Source: Modicisalibacter luteus DSM 23508 | GTDB taxonomy: Bacteria > Pseudomonadota > Gammaproteobacteria > Pseudomonadales > Halomonadaceae | Assembly: GCF_000378505.1 (NCBI RefSeq) | Contig: NZ_KB899990.1 | Coordinates: forward strand, 186,001-250,000 | DNA: 64,000 bases | Direction: 5' to 3' | Shown: positions 35,565 through 42,865 of the stretch, in pieces | Layout of the letters: the number at the start of each line of letters is the position of its first letter | Numbering within the stretch: the stretch's first letter is position 1 | Translations under genes and position numbers: made by a program | Notes under the pieces: model-generated | Databases searched by the model: none | Told to the model about the DNA's origin: nothing | Seen by the model: the letters and a program-made list of their open reading frames with translations, nothing else

Positions 35565-36104
35565 GTGAAACGCCGACTGCTGTTGCTGTTGCCTTTACTC
35601 ATCTTCCTGGGGCTGGGTTTCTTCTTCTACCGTGGTCTGGCGATGGATCCCAGTGCTCGTGATTCGGCGCTGCTGTCCCAGGAGTTTCCCACCTTTACAT
35701 TGTCAACGCTGGAAGATCCTGACGCTCGCGTCGATGAGTCGCTATTGCGGGGAGAAGTCACGTTGGTCAATGTCTGGGCCGAGTGGTGTCCTACCTGCAA
35801 GGAAGAGATGCCTCAGCTGCTAATGCTGGCCGAGCGTGGCGTCAGGCTGGTCGGTATCAATTACAAGGATACCCGGACCAAGGGGCGGGAATTTCTCGAC
35901 ACGTTCGGCAATCCTTTCGAAGTCAACATCTTCGATCCCAATGGCGACTTGGGCTTCGATCTTGGTGTATATGGCGTGCCAGAAACTTTTCTCGTCGACG
36001 CCGATGGGATCATTCACTACAAGCATACCGGGTATATCACCCCAGACGATGTCGAGAAGGTTATGCAGGAAGTTGAAAGAAGCGTTCGAGATTCGACAGG
36101 TTAA
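35565..36104 (+). CDS. Membrane-anchored TlpA/DsbE-type thioredoxin (copy 1)
   Basis: The 179-residue protein starts at GTG 35565 behind CGAGG; a nearby ATG is out of frame. An N-terminal anchor (residues 4-25) leads to a periplasmic thioredoxin fold with Cys75-Cys78 in EWCPTCKEE and the cis-Pro in YGVPETFLVD. The DsbE/CcmG family reduces periplasmic disulfides using electrons from CcdA or DsbD. No cytochrome c maturation genes are near. It sits after copA, so its target may be a copper-handling thiol protein. Confidence 0.88.
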   Translation: MKRRLLLLLPLLIFLGLGFFFYRGLAMDPSARDSALLSQEFPTFTLSTLEDPDARVDESLLRGEVTLVNVWAEWCPTCKEEMPQLLMLAERGVRLVGINYKDTRTKGREFLDTFGNPFEVNIFDPNGDLGFDLGVYGVPETFLVDADGIIHYKHTGYITPDDVEKVMQEVERSVRDSTG

Positions 36105-36238
36105 AGGCCACTCCGCTAGCGAGATTGATGCGCACCATGCTCAGCGATAGAGCGCTCTTGGTGCTGTATTCATACCGTATCCCCTCCCAAGCATAAGCCC
36201 TGCGATCAATGGGCAAGCTAATCTAAAAGGTAGGATTC

Positions 36239-37051
36239 ATGCTTCAGTATCCTTCGATCGACCCTGTAGCCATCGCTGTCGGGCCGGTGCAGGTCCATTG
36301 GTACGGCCTCATGTACGTGATCGGGTTGATAGCCGCCTGGTGGCTAGGGCGTCGTCGGGCCTCCCGCATCGGGTTGAGTCATGATGACATCGGTGACCTG
36401 ATCTTCTACGGTGCGCTCGGCATCATTGTAGGAGGTCGTGTTGGCTACGTCCTGGTCTACGGTTTTGAACAGTGGCTTGCCAATCCCATGTGGCTATTCA
36501 AGATTTGGGAAGGGGGAATGAGTTTCCATGGCGGTCTAGTTGGTGTACTGGCTGCAGCCTGGTTGTTTGCACGCAAACACCGGCTGGCTTTCTTTCAGCT
36601 GACTGACTTCATAGCACCATTAGTACCGATCGGCCTGGGCGCCGGGCGTATCGGGAATTTTATCAATCACGAATTGCCTGGCCGTGTTAGCGATGTGCCT
36701 TGGGCGATGGTATGGCCTCCCATGATGGGGTTGGGAGCAGAACCACGCCACCCTTCTGCGCTGTATGAGTTCGCTCTGGAGGGCATCGTCATGTTCATTA
36801 TCTTGTGGTGGTTTTCCAGCCGACCACGTCAGCGTGGCATGACATCCGGCCTGTTCTTGTTGCTCTACGGTGTTTTCCGCTTTGCCGTGGAGTTTGTGCG
36901 CCAACCGGACCCCCAGTTGGGGTTCATTGCTTTTGATTGGCTGACCATGGGGCAACTGCTGAGTTTACCCATGATTGCCGTCGGCTTGATCTTGATGGCC
37001 TGGGCTAGAAACCAGCCGGTAGATGATGCAAGCAAGGTAGTTACCTCATGA
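36239..37051 (+). CDS. lgt: Prolipoprotein diacylglyceryl transferase
   Basis: The 270-residue inner-membrane enzyme transfers diacylglyceryl from phosphatidylglycerol to lipobox cysteines. It has about seven hydrophobic segments, [10 protein letters not shown] near residue 21, the essential HGG motif (MSFHGGLVG near 96) and the Lgt signature [18 protein letters not shown] near residue 135. Its stop overlaps the DsbD-like gene start (ATGA), so the two are coupled. An lgt inside a metal island is probably an accessory copy; whether another exists cannot be seen here. Confidence 0.92.
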   Translation: MLQYPSIDPVAIAVGPVQVHWYGLMYVIGLIAAWWLGRRRASRIGLSHDDIGDLIFYGALGIIVGGRVGYVLVYGFEQWLANPMWLFKIWEGGMSFHGGLVGVLAAAWLFARKHRLAFFQLTDFIAPLVPIGLGAGRIGNFINHELPGRVSDVPWAMVWPPMMGLGAEPRHPSALYEFALEGIVMFIILWWFSSRPRQRGMTSGLFLLLYGVFRFAVEFVRQPDPQLGFIAFDWLTMGQLLSLPMIAVGLILMAWARNQPVDDASKVVTS

Positions 37052-37566
37052 GAACGCACCTAAGAAAGTATCTTCTTTCCTTCATCATTGTGCTGGCTGC
37101 ATTTACCCAAACATATGCTAGCGAGACTCTGCCGCTGGGCAGTGGCAAGGCCCAGAGCTCCGAGCCCCTTTTCCTGGGCAAGTTTCTCCCGGTTAAAGAA
37201 GCCTTCCAGGCCAGGGCATGGCGAAGCGATGGAAGGCTATTCGTTGGGTTTAAGAATGCCCCCGGCTACTATCTGCATCGACACCAGTTTGCATTAGAAA
37301 GCCGCGACCCTTCAGTCAGTTTCGGCGAGTTGGAAGTTCCCCCGGGGGAGCCTGTCGATCACCCACAACTGGGCAAGATACACGTCTTCTATGACAAGGT
37401 CGTGCTCAGTGCTCCTATCGCCTCGGAAAGCGAGGATATTGGCCCGTTGACCACAATGGTGACGTTTCAGGGTTGTTCGGACGAAGGGCTCTGCTACCCA
37501 CAAGCTCAAACAGAGCTGCAGGCATTCGCTGGCTCCGCTCCTGCCACTTTTGCCTCGGGCCAATAA
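37048..37566 (+). CDS. Stand-alone DsbD N-terminal (alpha) domain protein
   Basis: The 172-residue protein has a signal peptide (residues 1-25). It then matches the immunoglobulin-like alpha domain of Dsb[11 protein letters not shown] near residue 71, [17 protein letters not shown] near 105 and a C-terminal [15 protein letters not shown] with the redox pair. In E. coli DsbD this domain receives electrons from the C-terminal thioredoxin domain and passes them to DsbC, DsbG or CcmG. Here it lacks the membrane and thioredoxin domains, which are encoded by other genes in the island. Confidence 0.88.
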   Translation: MRTHLRKYLLSFIIVLAAFTQTYASETLPLGSGKAQSSEPLFLGKFLPVKEAFQARAWRSDGRLFVGFKNAPGYYLHRHQFALESRDPSVSFGELEVPPGEPVDHPQLGKIHVFYDKVVLSAPIASESEDIGPLTTMVTFQGCSDEGLCYPQAQTELQAFAGSAPATFASGQ

Positions 37567-37703
37567 CTACTGGGACTTGTGTGAGAGCCTATGGCCTTTA
37601 TAACGCCTCATGTCAGCTCCTATCGGTTGCAGGGCCAGTATCCGGGGCAGTGTTGACTCGCAATGCTGGCTCTACCGATAAGTGCTGCCTACGTCGGGAA
37701 GAG

Positions 37704-38120
37704 CTAAACAATGACAGGTTGAGACAAGTCGTCTAGGAGCCGGCTGACGAGATGGCCAGTAGGCAAGCCATCTGGAATATCCTGCCAAGACTCCATAGCC
37801 TGATCCATTCGCCTGGACAACGCCTGCAGTTCTTGAATGCGCGCATGGATCTGGGGAAGTTGTTCAGCCAAGGTAGCGTAAGTGTTGGGGCTGGGAGTGC
37901 CTTCCTGCATGGCCTCGGCTAGCAGGCCTCTAATTTCCCCAAGGCTGAAGCCCAGCATGCGGAAGCACTGAATAAAGCATAGCTTCCTAACTGACTCGCT
38001 GTCGTAGAGTTGATAACCATTTTGGGGATCACGATGCGGCCGTAACAAACCCTCACGTGTGTAATAGCGCACGGTTTCCGCCGTTACCCCGCCTACCTGG
38101 GCGAGTTCGCTGACTTTCAT
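37704..38120 (-). CDS. MerR-family regulator without C-terminal cysteines
   Basis: The 138-residue protein starts at ATG 38120 behind a strong GGGGAGG. The winged helix reads KVSELAQVGGVTAETVRYY and is followed by a dimerisation helix. Its only cysteines lie in KLCFIQCFRM near residue 50; the C-terminal tail ends in DLSQPVIV with no metal loop. It is divergent from the operon at 38455, whose promoter lies 100 bp away and has a MerR dyad. It may sense something other than a metal, or work beside the first MerR. Confidence 0.85.
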   Translation of the reverse strand: MKVSELAQVGGVTAETVRYYTREGLLRPHRDPQNGYQLYDSESVRKLCFIQCFRMLGFSLGEIRGLLAEAMQEGTPSPNTYATLAEQLPQIHARIQELQALSRRMDQAMESWQDIPDGLPTGHLVSRLLDDLSQPVIV

Positions 38121-38454
38121 ATGTGGCCTCCCCTGCACTGAAACCCGAAAAGTTTAGAAGGCTCGGGCCACCCCAAGGTCAAGAGGTGTTGGGTAGAAAG
38201 CGCAGGAAAGAAAGGCTTGACCTTAAAGTTACCTTTAAGGATATGGTTCATTGAAGACATGGTGGCTTGGAAAGGTGTATAGCCAATGGGTTGGCCCTTG
38301 ACCTACAGCTAGGCCATAGGTTCTAGAGTAATTCTGCTGGACTGGTAAGCGTGCACCGCCAAGAGTCACAGCCCAACAACTCTAGGCACTACACGGCGCC
38401 AAGACAGCAACATGTGAAAAACATAGCTTCGAGTCCGATACGAGGGACAACATC
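38121..38454. other. Divergent control region with long leader
   Basis: About 330 bp between the second merR and the Met-rich gene. It contains the MerR promoter and then about 200 bp of leader with no gene recognised. Confidence 0.5.
38217..38247 (+). promoter_or_regulatory. MerR-type promoter of the Met-rich/SCO1 operon
   Basis: The -35 TTGACC (38217-38222) and -10 TATGGT (38242-38247) are 19 bp apart and enclose the dyad CCTTAAAG-TTAC-CTTTAAGG (38221-38240). Arms and spacing equal those of the promoter at 31748. About 208 bp of untranslated leader separates it from the first gene at 38455. Confidence 0.85.
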
Positions 38455-38727
38455 ATGCGAAAGATACGCAACGTAATGCTCACCGCTGCCGTTATCACTG
38501 TGGGCACCTTCGGTGCAGGTTCTCTCTTCGCGCAGGAAAACGCGCAAAAAGAAGAGGCACAGCCCAACGGCATGCAAGGCAACATGATGGGCGAGGGCAA
38601 CATGATGGGTGAGGGCGGCATGCATGGAAACATGATGGGACAGATGCATTCCATGATGGAAAAGTGCAGTGCCATGATGGAGACGATGCAGCAGAAGCAG
38701 GCTGAAGAAGCCAAGACTAGCGTTTAA
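38455..38727 (+). CDS. Small secreted Met-rich, probable copper-binding protein
   Basis: The 90-residue protein has a signal peptide cleaved near residue 26 (GSLFAQ). The mature part contains repeated NMMGEG/NMMG units, MHG and MHS motifs, and one Cys in MEKCSAMMETM. At least 16 methionines in about 64 residues, plus His, is typical of periplasmic Cu(I)-binding proteins. It is the first gene after the second MerR promoter. It belongs to no named family that I recognise. Confidence 0.8.
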   Translation: MRKIRNVMLTAAVITVGTFGAGSLFAQENAQKEEAQPNGMQGNMMGEGNMMGEGGMHGNMMGQMHSMMEKCSAMMETMQQKQAEEAKTSV

Positions 38728-38734
38728 CACGCAA

Positions 38735-38766
38735 GAGGCTGCGCCATTGCGGTCTGGAGCAGCCTC
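38735..38766 (+). terminator. Intercistronic hairpin after the Met-rich gene
   Basis: GAGGCTGC (38735-38742) pairs with GCAGCCTC (38759-38766), followed by CTTTC. It lies between the Met-rich gene and SCO1 and could make the first gene more abundant by partial termination or 3' protection. Confidence 0.5.
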
Positions 38767-38798
38767 CTTTCACGCTTGGCCAAGCCGAGGAGACATAT

Positions 38799-39506
38799 AT
38801 GAGTCAAAAACGGTGTTTTCCGTTATTCGCTCTCTTTATTTTTGTCAGCTCTCCTTTGCTTGCTCACTCGCTTCAGGATGCCGAAAAAGCAATCCAAAAG
38901 CAGGAGAATTACGTACAGTTCGTTGACCGCCCAGCCCCGGAATTTTCCTTGGCTGATTCCCGCGGTAACATAGTTTCCTTAACGAATTTTCAGGATAAGG
39001 TCGTCGTACTCAACTTTATCTATACGCGATGCGCAAACGCATGTCCTCTGCATATGAACTTGCTTGCTGAGGTACAAGACCAGATTAGCGATGCGGACTT
39101 GCAGGACAACGTCGAGTTTATCACGGTTGCGACAGACACCGAAGATACCGAAGGCACACGCACCCGTTTGCAAGCCTATGTTAAGAATTTCGAGCTAGAA
39201 CCTGCCAATTGGCATTTTCTTTACCGTAATGAAACAGAGATTGCCGGAACGACGCGTCAAATTGCCGAGTCTTATGGGCTCAGGTTCGACCCTGTCGCTG
39301 ACGGTGTTCAGGCCCATGGTGTCGTTACGCATGTTATTGATCAGTCAGGGCAAATGCGGGCACGTTTCCATGGCCTTAAGTTTGAGCCGGAGCACTTGGT
39401 TTCTTACGCCAAGGTATTGGTAAAAGGCCCGGACTCCTTGTCCTATGGCGTTTGGGATAAGGTGCGTCACTATCTCGAGAATATGTCTATTTCGCTATCT
39501 AGTTAG
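38799..39506 (+). CDS. SCO1/SenC-family copper chaperone-like protein
   Basis: The 235-residue protein starts behind CGAGGAG and has a signal peptide (residues 1-22). The thioredoxin-like fold holds the copper-binding Cys78 and Cys82 in TRCANACPLH and the third ligand His near residue 173 in VVTHVIDQ. Classical SCO1 delivers copper to cytochrome oxidase CuA or keeps its cysteines reduced. Here no oxidase genes are near, so a role in copper defence or thiol reduction is more likely. Confidence 0.9.
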   Translation: MSQKRCFPLFALFIFVSSPLLAHSLQDAEKAIQKQENYVQFVDRPAPEFSLADSRGNIVSLTNFQDKVVVLNFIYTRCANACPLHMNLLAEVQDQISDADLQDNVEFITVATDTEDTEGTRTRLQAYVKNFELEPANWHFLYRNETEIAGTTRQIAESYGLRFDPVADGVQAHGVVTHVIDQSGQMRARFHGLKFEPEHLVSYAKVLVKGPDSLSYGVWDKVRHYLENMSISLSS

Positions 39507-39542
39507 CGTTGGACAAGTATTAAAACCGTTAGAGAGTTATCA

Positions 39543-39983
39543 ATGAAACACTTCAAAAAACTGGCTTTTACTGCCTTGATGGTTTTTCCCCTGTCGGGTC
39601 TTGCTGCAGAGATGTCGGCTACTCTCTACAAAAATCCGAACTGCGGATGCTGTGCCGGGCATGCCGAGTATCTTAAAGAAAACGGCTTCGATGTCGAGGT
39701 TGTAGAAACCAACGACTTGTCAAAGATTAAGGCGGAGCACAATGTTCCTGAAAAGCTTTATGGTTGTCACTCTACGCTGATCGATAACTATGCCTTCGAA
39801 GGGCATGTCAATGTCGAAAGCATCCAGCAGGTGCTGGAAGAGAAGCCTTTCATCAAAGGCTTGAGCGTACCCGGAATGCCCCTGGGATCACCGGGCATGG
39901 GAGGCGAAAAACAAGGTCCTATCGAAGTCTATACTTTGGCCTTTCAGCCAACCGATTCGCCTGAAGTTTACGCTACCTACTAA
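39543..39983 (+). CDS. DUF411 / CopG-like periplasmic copper protein
   Basis: The 146-residue protein has a signal peptide cleaved near residue 22 (GLAA). The DUF411 motif KNPNCGCCAGH holds Cys34, Cys36 and Cys37, followed by YGCHSTLID (Cys74, His75), EGHVNVESI near residue 88 and the Met-rich GMPLGSPGMGG. The family includes CopG of copper-resistance loci, described as binding a multinuclear copper cluster through such cysteines. It is third in the second MerR operon. Confidence 0.88.
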   Translation: MKHFKKLAFTALMVFPLSGLAAEMSATLYKNPNCGCCAGHAEYLKENGFDVEVVETNDLSKIKAEHNVPEKLYGCHSTLIDNYAFEGHVNVESIQQVLEEKPFIKGLSVPGMPLGSPGMGGEKQGPIEVYTLAFQPTDSPEVYATY

Positions 39984-40001
39984 CGCTAGCAATGGACAGC
40001 T

Positions 40002-40565
40002 ATGAGACTGGTTTCTTTCAAGCGAACCGTGGCAATCATGTGTCTGATGGCTGTGGCATCAACCGCTGTTGCCAGCCCCCCCCAAGGCGTCGGCCCACAA
40101 GGGTTCATGATTTGGGAAAGCCCACGCGACTTGCCTGAGTTGGCTTTCGAAGATGGCAAGGGTAAGCCACTGACCCTTGCCGATTTCCAGGGCCGGACAG
40201 TGCTGTTAAACATCTGGGCGACATGGTGCGGCCCCTGCCGTGAAGAAATGCCAACGCTGGATGCATTACAGGCTGCGTTGAGCGGGGAGGACTTCGAGGT
40301 TGTCGCCCTGTCGATCGATCGCAAGGGGATCGAGGTCGTACAGGATTTTTATGAAGACGTGGGTATCGAGCACCTTCGCCAATATATCGACACCACCGGC
40401 ATGGCCGGGGCCCAACTTGGGGCTGTGGGAATTCCGACGACGTTATTGATAGACCCCCATGGGAACGAGATCGGGCGCCTAGTAGGGGCAACAGAATGGG
40501 ACAGCCCGGAAATGACCGAGTTTCTCAAAGAAACCATTCGACTTTCGAAAGAGGCATCACTATGA
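40002..40565 (+). CDS. TlpA-type periplasmic thioredoxin (copy 2)
   Basis: The 187-residue protein has a signal peptide or anchor (residues 8-25) and a TlpA thioredoxin domain with Cys76-Cys79 in TWCGPCREE and the cis-Pro in GIPTTLLIDP. TlpA-like proteins reduce SCO1-type copper chaperones and other periplasmic disulfides. It lies between the DUF411 gene and the second CcdA, its likely electron donor. The stop overlaps the next start (ATGA). Confidence 0.9.
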   Translation: MRLVSFKRTVAIMCLMAVASTAVASPPQGVGPQGFMIWESPRDLPELAFEDGKGKPLTLADFQGRTVLLNIWATWCGPCREEMPTLDALQAALSGEDFEVVALSIDRKGIEVVQDFYEDVGIEHLRQYIDTTGMAGAQLGAVGIPTTLLIDPHGNEIGRLVGATEWDSPEMTEFLKETIRLSKEASL

Positions 40566-40882
40566 ACTGCTGTGGCGGAAACAAATCTAATCAAGGTCAA
40601 GAGCACTCGGGGTTGAAAAGCTTGGTGTCAGGCCCGCGTCGCTTGTGGATCCTGGGTGCTGTAATCGTGGCCGGTGGCCTCGCCATGGGGTGGGATCAAC
40701 TGGTCATACTTGGCATTGCCCCGATGCTGGTGACTCTCTTGCCGTGTCTGCTCATGTGTGGAGTGATGTGCCTGATGAACTGCAAGAAGGACAAGAAAGA
40801 CGAGTCTGCTACAAAGAGTGAAGCGGTAACGCAGCAGGCCCACGCTGAGGGGGCTCCTGCATCCTCCAAGGAAACGGTCTAG
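40562..40882 (+). CDS. Small Cys/Met-rich membrane protein
   Basis: From ATG 40562, overlapping the TlpA stop, the product is 106 residues. It starts with MNCCGG, has two hydrophobic segments (about residues 30-47 and 48-75), and the second segment is packed with Cys and Met (LLPCLLMCGVMCLMNC), followed by a Lys/Asp-rich tail. It loosely recalls the small DUF2933 membrane proteins of metal-resistance loci. A role in moving or binding Cu(I) in the membrane is an inference from composition and context. Confidence 0.7.
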   Translation: MNCCGGNKSNQGQEHSGLKSLVSGPRRLWILGAVIVAGGLAMGWDQLVILGIAPMLVTLLPCLLMCGVMCLMNCKKDKKDESATKSEAVTQQAHAEGAPASSKETV

Positions 40883-40896
40883 CACACAGCTGAAGC

Positions 40897-41640
40897 ATGC
40901 TCGAAGTCGCCAACATTGGCCTGCTGACGGCGTTTCTAGCAGGCCTGATCTCTTTTGTCTCTCCTTGTGTCCTGCCACTGGTGCCCGGCTACCTCTCCTT
41001 CGTGGCCGGGCGCTCGCTGGGTCAGATTCAGGAGGCGAATCGGCATGAGCGACTCAGGGTACTGACCCAGTCGATATGGTTCGTGCTTGGGTTCTCCACG
41101 ATATTTCTAATTCTGGGAGCCAGCGCCACGGCTATTGGTCGCTTACTCCTGACCTACCGTCAGGAAGCGAACCTAATAGGCGGCGTCATTGTTATCCTGT
41201 TTGGAACATTGATGACCGGCATGCTTCCGCTGCAGTGGCTGCAACGGGAGTGGCGCTTCATAGGAAGGCTCAAGGATGAAGGTGGCGGTCCCGGCGCAGC
41301 TTATCTGCTAGGCGTCGCTTTCGCGTTCGGCTGGACGCCCTGTATCGGCCCTATTCTGGGCGCTATCCTTACCGTTAGCGCTTCGACAGCTAACGTCTCT
41401 AGTGGCTTGGCGCTTCTCGCTGTTTATTCGCTGGGCCTTGGTATTCCTTTTCTTCTCACGGCCATCTCGCTTGATCGATTCCTTCAGCATCAAAAGCTTT
41501 TGCGTCGCTGGGGGCGGCCCATGCATATCATGGCGGGCCTCATCATGGTAGGCATGGGTGGTTTGATGGTCACCGGACAGCTGACCGCGTTGTCCTACTG
41601 GCTCTTGGCGACATTCCCTGCACTAGGCTCCATTGGTTGA
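40897..41640 (+). CDS. CcdA/DsbD-like transmembrane thiol-electron carrier (copy 2)
   Basis: The 247-residue inner-membrane protein has six hydrophobic segments, Cys24 in FVSPCVLPLVPGYL and a second redox Cys in FGWTPCIGPILGAIL. It aligns with copy 1 at 30880 along its length. It would carry electrons from cytoplasmic thioredoxin to the periplasmic TlpA/DsbE and DsbD-alpha proteins of the island. It lies 14 bp after the Cys-rich membrane protein gene. Confidence 0.92.
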   Translation: MLEVANIGLLTAFLAGLISFVSPCVLPLVPGYLSFVAGRSLGQIQEANRHERLRVLTQSIWFVLGFSTIFLILGASATAIGRLLLTYRQEANLIGGVIVILFGTLMTGMLPLQWLQREWRFIGRLKDEGGGPGAAYLLGVAFAFGWTPCIGPILGAILTVSASTANVSSGLALLAVYSLGLGIPFLLTAISLDRFLQHQKLLRRWGRPMHIMAGLIMVGMGGLMVTGQLTALSYWLLATFPALGSIG

Positions 41641-41659
41641 CATACTTCAAGGACATTTT

Positions 41660-42526
41660 ATGCGCAAAACAGTGAACCACTTCTTACGTGCCGTATCGTT
41701 GGCAGGTTTCGCGATGGCCAGCCTGAGCGCAGCGGGTGGGGTGATGGCTGCCGAGACAGTGCTTCCTTCGCTGAGTTATGACCAGGCAGGCAATCGGTTG
41801 CTCAAAGTGGAGGACAACGGGCTTTCGCAGAGCGAGAACGGTGGCAAGACTTGGCAGGAAATCGCTCTACCGGCTGTCGCAGAGAAGGGAACGTTAATGA
41901 CGGCGGCTGCGACGGCAGAGGACGGTAATGTGCTTTATATTGCCGGCCCCGTTATTGGGGTGCAGCGTAGCGAAGACAATGGTGAATCCTGGCAAGCCCT
42001 TAACGATGGCTTGCCCAGCCAGAACGCCATTGCCCTTGCGGTTCATCGTAATCAGCCGGAAACGCTGTATACCGTGATAGCTGACGATGGACTCTATCAG
42101 AGCGATGACGCTGGCAAGACGTGGAAGAAAATGGACAGCGGACCGACCCAGACCATACGGCGCCTCGTACACTCCGATATGGAAGGCAGCATGCAAACCG
42201 GTTGGCTCTATGCAGTTTCTGACGATGCTGTACGCCTCTCCATGGACTGTTTCTGTGGGTGGCGCCTGAGCGGTGATCTCGATGCTGGCAAGGTCTATGA
42301 CGTGACATACGACGTCAATGCACCTCAACAGGTTTTCGTGAGTGCAGAGCAGGGCCTGTTCCGTAGCGATAATGGCGGCCAACAATGGCAGCCGGTAGCC
42401 AGTGAGGGCGAAGATAAAGTGGCGCTGGCCCTGACACCAGAGGGAACGCTCTATGCCTTGGATGCAGAAGGCGAACTCATGCGCAGCGAAGATCAGGGCG
42501 AAACCTGGACAGAATCCGATGAGTAA
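41660..42526 (+). CDS. Secreted BNR/Asp-box repeat protein
   Basis: From ATG 41660, behind AAGGACA, the protein is 288 residues with a signal peptide cleaved near residue 31 (GVMAAE). At least five Asp-box motifs follow: SENGGKTW, SEDNGESW, SDDAGKTW, SDNGGQQW and SEDQGETW. These mark a six- or seven-bladed beta-propeller of the sialidase/sortilin/Ycf48 kind. A Cys pair, MDCFCGW, sits near residue 195. Similar propellers occur in metal islands with unknown role; sialidase activity is unlikely. It is last in the operon. Confidence 0.82.
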   Translation: MRKTVNHFLRAVSLAGFAMASLSAAGGVMAAETVLPSLSYDQAGNRLLKVEDNGLSQSENGGKTWQEIALPAVAEKGTLMTAAATAEDGNVLYIAGPVIGVQRSEDNGESWQALNDGLPSQNAIALAVHRNQPETLYTVIADDGLYQSDDAGKTWKKMDSGPTQTIRRLVHSDMEGSMQTGWLYAVSDDAVRLSMDCFCGWRLSGDLDAGKVYDVTYDVNAPQQVFVSAEQGLFRSDNGGQQWQPVASEGEDKVALALTPEGTLYALDAEGELMRSEDQGETWTESDE

Positions 42527-42790
42527 CATCGGAGCGCTTATCGCTATGTGGCTTCTGCTTACAGCTAACGCGAAGATCCGCTAGCTTGCCGTCGCGCGGC
42601 CCAAGGGTTCACTCCCAAAGTTGCTGAGCGGCTTAGTGCCGGGTTTGTCGGCGGGGTACCATCCTCGGGGCTGGCATCTTCTGAGAAGGGGGACGAGCCA
42701 AACTCAAGGACTGCCTGCCGCGTTACTCAAGGCGTCATGCCAGGCCGAGCCAGGCGCGCAATACGCGAATAGCACGGTCGAGATAAGAAA
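42527..42790. other. Intergenic region after the copper island
   Basis: About 260 bp with no supported gene between the BNR gene and the pair of hairpins. Short plus-strand frames lack ribosome-binding sites and family resemblance. Confidence 0.4.
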
Positions 42791-42817
42791 CTGCCCACCG
42801 GAGATACCGGTGGGCAG
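42791..42817 (+). terminator. Hairpin 1 between the copper island and betT
   Basis: CTGCCCACCGG pairs perfectly with CCGGTGGGCAG around AGATA. It is followed by TCAGTTTG, a weak T run on the plus strand. Confidence 0.7.
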
Positions 42818-42835
42818 TCAGTTTGCAAACCCAAA

Positions 42836-42861
42836 GACGCCCACCGCATGCGGTGGGCGTC
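42836..42861 (-). terminator. Hairpin 2, overlapping the end of betT region
   Basis: GACGCCCACCGCA and TGCGGTGGGCGTC form a perfect 26-bp palindrome, 5 bp beyond the betT stop. On the minus strand it is followed by TTTGGGTTTGC. It shares the CCCACCG core with hairpin 1. Confidence 0.7.
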
Positions 42862-42865
42862 TGCG

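Noticed and set aside
30880-42526. Mobile-element ends around the copper island
   Set aside because: The gene content suggests transfer, but I found no integrase, transposase, tRNA or flanking direct repeats at the borders, so no mobile element is called.
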